In this document: positions 5,660 to 8,921 of the stretch, in pieces | Position numbering within the stretch: position 1 is the first letter of the stretch | Layout of the letters: the number at the start of each line of letters is the position of its first letter | Source of the DNA: JAJRAG01 sp050010535 | GTDB lineage: Archaea > Thermoplasmatota > Thermoplasmata > Methanomassiliicoccales > JACIVX01 | Direction: 5' to 3' | Assembly: GCA_050010535.1 (NCBI GenBank) | Contig: JBEKKT010000040.1 | Location: 1 to 8,921 of the forward strand | DNA length: 8,921 nt | Position numbers and translations under genes: made by a program | Notes under the pieces: model-generated | The model's input: only the letters and a program-made list of their open reading frames with translations | The model's database searches: none | Told to the model about the DNA's origin: nothing

Positions 5660-7174
5660 TTAGAGGATCGGCGTCAGCGAGACGCCACCCCCCTTTTCCT
5701 GTTCTTCGAACGTGAGCGCGTTGCATTCTGTGAACGGTTTCTCCCCGTACAGGATGACGGTGCCCCCGATCCTGTCTATCTTCACAAGCGTCGTGGCTAG
5801 GTCCGCCAAGCGGTGTGCCGATGATGTCGAGGGTGAAGTGATGCCGACGAATACGCCGTTGTTTCGTCTCACAGAAAGAAGATGATCTGTTAGCTGATCC
5901 ATGACGTGATTCCCGTATATGGATTCCATCGTGTCGAAGCCCATCAGCGAAAGGAACGGCGCGCCTGCATCCCCCAGACTGAAAGCCAGACCCTGCCAAC
6001 TGAAGTCGGCCAAGGCTGTGGTTCCCTCGACGGGAAGTACGAAGCGCTCGCTTGTCGTTCCCATCTGGGTCGCCTTCTCCGGTATCCTCACGAATCTGTC
6101 GAACTCATCCTTCGGCAGCATTCTCAATATGTGATTCCTAGCGCTCTCCGCGCTGGCCTTCCTGAGGGGAACCCACATGACGCCTCTCTTCAACCCTGCG
6201 AAGTTGGCGACAAGGCTGCATTCGACTGCGCTGCTGATCATTGCGGGAACGCCGTATCCCATTTCTATGAGCACGATCGATCCCTTTTCGAGGCCCCCGA
6301 GCAGCAGTCTATCCAAATCCTTTATTCCCCATGATACCCGGTCCGAGGAATCCTTGACTGGCGACCACGCCTTGGGAGACAAGAATTCCTCCTTGAAATC
6401 GTGCCCGAAGCTCGTTATCTTGCCGTCTTTGAGTGTGAACAAGTACTTGGGCTGCCGGATTTCGCATCCCCTGAGCTTGGATATCTCCATCTCGCGAATC
6501 CTTCTGCCCTGGTAATCGGTCGACCTCAGCACCAGTGCGCCATCCCCTAGGTAGTCGAGTTGCGGGTCGGCGCTCTCGAGAACCAAAAGGACGTTGGCGC
6601 CGTATCCCTCAACGATGTCATTCTGGACGGTGAGTATGAGTCTTGCGCAAGTCTCGCCGTACTTCTCCGCTAGCGCATCTATGCTGTCGAAAACTATGAG
6701 TGATCTTGCCGGGAGGTTCTTCTCAAGCGTGTTGTAGACGGCCTCTAGATCTCCGAGGTCCCGTCCGATCGAAACGGACATCATGACCTCCTGCCCCTCC
6801 GACGCCTCTCCCAGTCCCTTCAGGTTGCTGAGGCCAATCCTCCTCCGACCGTGCCCCTCGCCCCCTGCGGCATTGTCGCTTGCAAGTGGTCGGGATGAGG
6901 CCTCCCCTCGCTCGATCTTCTCCCTGAGCCAAGGGAACTGGGCGAAAAGCGAAGCGCCCGAGACACGAGTCGAGAGATAGAAGCTCCTCTCGATCGCCGA
7001 GATGTCCTCGATTGTCTGGAGCGCGAACGTAGTCTTGCCGGTACCAGCGTTCCCCCGTACTATCAGCGAGTGGCCGCCTTCGTAGGTGAAGAAGTCGAAT
7101 ACCTCCGATGGTATCCTAAGGTTGGACACAGTCGCCTTCCCTTCTCTTTGGGTTAGGGATTCAACCGGTGCCAT
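5660..7174 (-). CDS. Two-domain RAD55/KaiC-like ATPase, GvpD-type N-terminus
   Basis: A 504-residue protein made of two tandem RecA/KaiC-like domains. Domain 1 (about 20-255) has an intact Walker A, GNAGTGKT at 41-48, and a Walker B, SLIVFDSIDAL, with Asp163. It ends with the KaiC-type KLRG motif (ISKLRGCEIRQPKYLF) and a terminal strand, FTLKDGKITSF. Domain 2 (about 275-504) starts WGIKDLDRLLLGGLEKGS, the usual KaiC-domain entry, but its P-loop is EMGYGVPAM around G306-G308, lacking Lys and Thr. Domain 2 is thus probably a non-hydrolysing partner fold. A glycine-rich, basic insertion (about 100-112, GEGHGRRR) interrupts domain 1. The opening IPSEVFDFF...GGHSLIV before the P-loop resembles GvpD-family P-loop proteins, but no gas-vesicle genes are nearby. 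COG0467-type proteins often act in signalling or regulation; no specific role can be assigned. ATG 7174 fits a leaderless transcript. It is first in a two-gene operon. Confidence 0.85.
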   Translation of the reverse strand: MAPVESLTQREGKATVSNLRIPSEVFDFFTYEGGHSLIVRGNAGTGKTTFALQTIEDISAIERSFYLSTRVSGASLFAQFPWLREKIERGEASSRPLASDNAAGGEGHGRRRIGLSNLKGLGEASEGQEVMMSVSIGRDLGDLEAVYNTLEKNLPARSLIVFDSIDALAEKYGETCARLILTVQNDIVEGYGANVLLVLESADPQLDYLGDGALVLRSTDYQGRRIREMEISKLRGCEIRQPKYLFTLKDGKITSFGHDFKEEFLSPKAWSPVKDSSDRVSWGIKDLDRLLLGGLEKGSIVLIEMGYGVPAMISSAVECSLVANFAGLKRGVMWVPLRKASAESARNHILRMLPKDEFDRFVRIPEKATQMGTTSERFVLPVEGTTALADFSWQGLAFSLGDAGAPFLSLMGFDTMESIYGNHVMDQLTDHLLSVRRNNGVFVGITSPSTSSAHRLADLATTLVKIDRIGGTVILYGEKPFTECNALTFEEQEKGGGVSLTPIL

Positions 7175-7198
7175 ACTTTCTCAATTCGGCAACTCTTC

Positions 7199-7210
7199 CT
7201 TAAACCTTCT
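7199..7210 (-). promoter_or_regulatory. Archaeal TATA/BRE promoter of the ATPase operon (leaderless pattern)
   Basis: Read on the minus strand: purine-rich AGAAGG (BRE position, 7205-7210) followed by TTTAAG (7199-7204), spanning -30 to -25 relative to the A of the ATG at 7174. Archaeal TATA boxes sit about 26-27 bp before the transcription start, so the mRNA should begin at or next to the ATG. No convincing Shine-Dalgarno precedes that ATG, which agrees with leaderless translation. Confidence 0.6.
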
Positions 7211-7282
7211 CAACATATTCTCTCGAATGATATTGTGACGGAAAGGCATGTATCGTTAAAGAGATTCCACTGTCCCTGAGTG

Positions 7283-7296
7283 CGAAAAGTATTAAG
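7283..7296 (+). promoter_or_regulatory. Putative BRE/TATA promoter of the glmU-like/glmS operon
   Basis: CGAAAAG followed by TATTAAG forms a BRE/TATA-like element on the plus strand. With the centre near 7292 the transcript would start around 7318, giving a leader of roughly 17 nt. That leader contains GGAGG at 7322-7326, 8 nt before the TTG start at 7335. The geometry fits a leadered archaeal gene; the TATA match is moderate. Confidence 0.5.
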
Positions 7297-7321
7297 TGTA
7301 TCAACCCGAATCCAGATAGGC

Positions 7322-7326
7322 GGAGG
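7322..7326 (+). promoter_or_regulatory. Shine-Dalgarno GGAGG fixing the TTG start at 7335
   Basis: GGAGG lies 8 nt before TTG 7335, which is directly followed by the conserved KAVVLAAGEGTRLRP. A second TTG at 7328 is out of frame and too close to the motif. This establishes an unusual TTG start for the GlmU-like protein. Confidence 0.7.
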
Positions 7327-7334
7327 ATTGAAGA

Positions 7335-8525
7335 TTGAAGGCGGTCGTTCTTGCTGCTGGCGAAGGGACGAGGCTCCGTCCCTTTACGGTCTCTCGCCCC
7401 AAGGTCATGATCCCGGTCGGCAACAGGCCGATACTGGAGTATGTCATTTCTGCGCTCGTCGACAACGGCATTCAGGAAATCGTACTGGTCGTTGGGTACA
7501 GGAAGGAAACGATAATGTCATACTTCGCCGATGGGAAGAGGTTCGGAGCAAGAATAACATATGCGGTTCAGGAGAAGCAGCTTGGAACGGCCCACGCTCT
7601 CACTATCGCGAAAAAGCATCTTGACGAGGATTTCCTGGTGGTCGCAGGCGACAATTTGATTGACAGCCGGACGATCTCGGACCTGGTCGGCTGTAGACGG
7701 GGACCTGCGATCCTCGTCACCGAAAGCGAGATACCGTCGAAGTATGGGGTCGTCCAGGTCGAGGGCAACAAGGTCGTGCGGATTGACGAGAAGCCCGAGG
7801 GGAGAGTCGGTAACATCATCAGTACCGGAATATATTGTTTCAACAGGGACCTGCTTAGAATCGTCGAAGATGCTGTCAGTGGTGGTAAGATCGGCATTAC
7901 TCATGTTCTCCAGGCATTAGTCCCAAGAATGGACCTTCCTGCCGTTCACACCACTGGGAAGTGGATCGACGCCGTGTACCCTTGGGATCTGATCGGTGTC
8001 AACGCGGCTGCTCTGACCGTCCACGGTCAGGAGATCGCGGGTACGATAGAGTCGGGCGTCACGATAAAGGGAAGCGTGTCGGTTGGTGCCGGAACAAGGA
8101 TTCGATCTGGAACGTACATCGAGGGTCCAGTCACGATCGGTGAAGGTTGCGACATCGGCCCCAGCGTGACGATCCTCCCGTCGACAAGCATCGGCAACGG
8201 TGTGCAGATAGATTCGTTCAGCTTGCTGTCGAACTCTTTGGTTATGAACAACGTAGAGATCGGTTCTCATTCCCATCTATCTCATTCGGTGCTCGATGAC
8301 GGCATCAAGATTGCCACAGGTCTGGCGTCTCTGGCCGGTTCCGCTTTCGCCAGGGTGGAAGATGAGTTCTTCAGATTGGAATGCGTGGGCGGGCTTGTCG
8401 GGGAAGGCACCGAGATCGGTGCAGGGGTCGTCGTCTCACCGGGTTCGATAGTCGGCGCCGGCTGCAGGATTGGGAGCGGGGTTCGAGTGACCGGTAATCT
8501 CGAGAACAGAAGCGTCGTGGTTTGA
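7335..8525 (+). CDS. glmU: GlmU-like sugar-1-phosphate nucleotidyltransferase with beta-helix acyltransferase domain
   Basis: Probable UDP-GlcNAc pyrophosphorylase / GlcN-1-P acetyltransferase of the archaeal bifunctional type (like Sulfolobus ST0452 or MJ1101, about 400 residues); here 396. Domain 1 (1-230) is a nucleotidyltransferase. It shows G9-x-G-T-R-L-R-P16 with Lys23 (SRPKVMIPVGNRP), the uridine/sugar-contacting EKQLGTAHA (80-88), GDN at 105-107, EKPEG (about 153-157) and a KWIDAVYPWDL segment. Domain 2 (about 237-390) is a left-handed beta-helix of hexapeptide repeats of the type [IV]-G-x-G-x-x-[IV]. H314-L-S-H317 lies where ST0452 has its catalytic His-Leu-Ser-Tyr. The usual GAGTxxANLRxD motif is replaced by ATGLASLAGSAFAR (327-340). 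The acetyltransferase activity and exact sugar are therefore uncertain; a plain glucose-1-phosphate thymidylyl- or uridylyltransferase is the alternative. glmS follows after 1 nt, which supports the UDP-GlcNAc role. Confidence 0.85.
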   Translation: MKAVVLAAGEGTRLRPFTVSRPKVMIPVGNRPILEYVISALVDNGIQEIVLVVGYRKETIMSYFADGKRFGARITYAVQEKQLGTAHALTIAKKHLDEDFLVVAGDNLIDSRTISDLVGCRRGPAILVTESEIPSKYGVVQVEGNKVVRIDEKPEGRVGNIISTGIYCFNRDLLRIVEDAVSGGKIGITHVLQALVPRMDLPAVHTTGKWIDAVYPWDLIGVNAAALTVHGQEIAGTIESGVTIKGSVSVGAGTRIRSGTYIEGPVTIGEGCDIGPSVTILPSTSIGNGVQIDSFSLLSNSLVMNNVEIGSHSHLSHSVLDDGIKIATGLASLAGSAFARVEDEFFRLECVGGLVGEGTEIGAGVVVSPGSIVGAGCRIGSGVRVTGNLENRSVVV

Positions 8526-8526
8526 A

Positions 8527-8921
8527 GTGTGCGGGATCGTCGGCTATTGTGGGTCAAGGCAGGCAGTCGAAGTCTTGATCGATGCCCTGAAGCGACTCGA
8601 ATACAGAGGATACGATTCGGCCGGAATTGCAGTCTGCGGAAAAGAGTTGCAGGTCTGCAAGAACAAGGGCGAGATCGCCAGACTCGAGGAGTCACTTCCG
8701 GCTCTGGAGGGGACGGTCGGGGTCAGCCACACGAGGTGGGCGACCTGCGGCAGACCATCGAAGGAGAATGCGCACCCGTTTGTCGATTGCAAAGGCGAGT
8801 TCGCGCTCGTTCACAATGGAATAATCGAGAATCACATGGCTCTGAGAAAGGAGCTCATGGCGAAGGGTCATAAGTTCACGTCCGAGACCGACACCGAGGT
8901 TCTAGTCCATCTGTTGGAAGA
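8527..8921 (+). CDS. glmS: Glucosamine-6-phosphate synthase (isomerizing), N-terminal part, cut by window end
   Basis: Glutamine:fructose-6-phosphate amidotransferase, first step of amino-sugar synthesis. Only the N-terminal class-II glutaminase domain is visible (131 complete codons of about 600). The GTG start is directly followed by Cys2, the Ntn-type nucleophile (CGIVGY), so the initiator Met must be removed. Conserved blocks: RLEYRGYDSAGIAV, HTRWATCGRPSKENAHPF, the oxyanion/Asn-Gly segment LVHNGIIENH, and TSETDTEVLVHLLE. The residue after HTRWAT is Cys74, where E. coli GlmS has the conserved His77 (mature numbering), a substrate-pocket residue. AHPF replaces the more common AHPH. The gene starts 1 nt after the glmU-like stop, without a clear Shine-Dalgarno, so translation is probably coupled. 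A purF-type amidotransferase is excluded by the YRGYDSAG/HTRWAT pattern and lack of a propeptide. Confidence 0.94.
   Translation, partial: MCGIVGYCGSRQAVEVLIDALKRLEYRGYDSAGIAVCGKELQVCKNKGEIARLEESLPALEGTVGVSHTRWATCGRPSKENAHPFVDCKGEFALVHNGIIENHMALRKELMAKGHKFTSETDTEVLVHLLE

Noticed and set aside
5372..5800. 142-codon open frame on the + strand antisense to both KaiC-like genes
   Set aside because: It crosses the intergenic gap of the minus operon, and its translation is mostly charged low-complexity. The minus-strand frames carry clear RecA-fold motifs.
8282..8695. 137-codon open frame on the - strand over the glmU-like/glmS junction
   Set aside because: Pro/Ser/Arg/Thr-rich translation typical of antisense to GC-rich coding DNA; both plus-strand genes are secure.

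Overview
The window most likely comes from an archaeon, plausibly a Thermoplasmatota-type euryarchaeon; this is an inference without any search. Four things point that way. There are two RAD55/KaiC-like (COG0467-type) ATPase genes. The GlmU-like enzyme has the compact archaeal architecture of about 400 residues. One promoter shows a TATA-like hexamer centred about 27 nt before an ATG that has no Shine-Dalgarno sequence (a leaderless pattern). Arginine codons are mostly AGG/AGA, and GTG and TTG starts are common. No rRNA, tRNA, insertion sequence, CRISPR array or phage gene was seen. All genes look intact except the two cut by the window edges.

Left block (1-4667, + strand): a tight glpK-glpA-glpB-glpC operon. 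GlpK (C-terminal half only) phosphorylates glycerol to sn-glycerol-3-phosphate. GlpA (FAD subunit), GlpB (flavoprotein subunit) and GlpC (iron-sulfur subunit with two ferredoxin-type clusters and two complete CCG domains) form an anaerobic-type glycerol-3-phosphate dehydrogenase that yields DHAP. Gaps between genes are 0-20 nt, and the Shine-Dalgarno motifs lie in or beside the preceding stop codon, which suggests translational coupling. The physiological electron acceptor cannot be read from this window.

Middle block (4668-7174): a 71-residue Cys4 protein (+) with its own weak promoter faces a two-gene minus-strand operon. The upstream gene of that operon encodes a 504-residue protein with two RecA/KaiC-like domains, the first with intact Walker motifs and the second degenerate. 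The downstream gene encodes a 227-residue single-domain relative whose Walker A lysine and Walker B aspartate positions are both replaced. Together they look like one active ATPase domain accompanied by two catalytically dead partners. I regard this as the least explained part of the window. The N-terminus of the large protein resembles GvpD-type P-loop proteins, but no gas-vesicle genes are present.

Right block (7335-8921, + strand): divergent from the ATPase operon across a 160-bp promoter region. It carries a bifunctional-type nucleotidyltransferase / left-handed beta-helix acyltransferase (GlmU-like), followed after 1 nt by glmS (truncated by the window end). Together they indicate UDP-N-acetylglucosamine synthesis. 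Both enzymes differ from the family pattern at positions I associate with catalysis or substrate binding: the acetyltransferase motif of the GlmU-like protein, and a His-to-Cys change in the glutaminase domain of GlmS.
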